From Methanomassiliicoccaceae archaeon (lineage in GTDB: Archaea > Thermoplasmatota > Thermoplasmata > Methanomassiliicoccales > Methanomethylophilaceae), in the NCBI GenBank assembly GCA_009776625.1, contig WRNL01000099.1, positions 1-5,837 on the forward strand: a stretch of 5,837 nucleotides of DNA, read 5' to 3'. Below, piece after piece: positions 5,811-5,837 of this stretch. Under the pieces are notes generated by a model that did no database searches, was not told the DNA's origin, and saw only the letters and a program-made list of their open reading frames with translations. The translations under genes were made by a program, and so were the position numbers. Each line of letters opens with the position of its first letter. The first letter of the stretch is position 1.

Positions 5811-5837
5811 TCAGTGCGTTTCCATCGTGGGCGGGGG
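5811..5837 (-). CDS. Possible last nine codons of an upstream viral gene
   Basis: One frame entering from the right edge reads PPPTMETH and stops 20 bp before the scaffold ATG, a normal spacing for packed phage head genes. The piece is too short to identify and rests only on position and the stop codon. Confidence 0.25.
   Translation of the reverse strand, partial: PPPTMETH

Overview
This 5.8 kb, GC-rich window looks archaeal. It carries a clamp-loader large subunit (RfcL) with an archaeal/eukaryotic-type N-terminus and a C-terminal PCNA-binding peptide, and the start of an archaeal Taw1-type wyosine radical-SAM enzyme. Two archaeal TATA-like elements lie at the expected distance from gene starts. 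The high GC, the two-ribbon TM2-like membrane protein and the Na+ symporter with its tiny accessory protein recall Thermoplasmata, perhaps Methanomassiliicoccales. That placement is from general resemblance and is only moderately secure. All supported genes lie on the minus strand, so transcription runs from right to left.

Right end (about 5092-5837): a DUF4355-type phage capsid scaffolding protein and an unrecognised 43-residue ORF, apparently the end of a proviral head-gene cluster or its remnant. No full-length major capsid gene follows the scaffold gene, although that is where one is usually found.

Middle (3262-5076): a two-gene transport operon. A TATA-like box is followed by a perfect 9-bp inverted repeat at the predicted transcription start, a strong Shine-Dalgarno, a 42-residue single-helix accessory protein, and a sodium:solute symporter whose start codon overlaps the accessory stop codon. 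A pyrimidine/T-rich tract follows the symporter.

Left part (1-3219): a tightly packed four-gene cluster read in the order ABC ATPase (ModF/YlmA-like), double zinc-ribbon membrane protein, rfcL, taw1. It is preceded by a TATA-like box placed so close to the ATPase start that the transcript may be leaderless. The genes overlap by 4-10 bp or are separated by 6-8 bp, so they are probably co-transcribed and partly translationally coupled. This places a DNA-replication factor and a tRNA-modification enzyme in one unit behind an ATPase/membrane-protein pair of unknown role.

The points most worth a second look are the inverted repeat overlapping the start region and ribosome-binding site of the symporter operon, the abrupt viral/cellular junction only about 15 bp from that promoter, and the coupled ATPase plus zinc-ribbon membrane protein. 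I saw no rRNA or tRNA gene, CRISPR array or insertion sequence, and no gene-free stretch longer than 300 bases.
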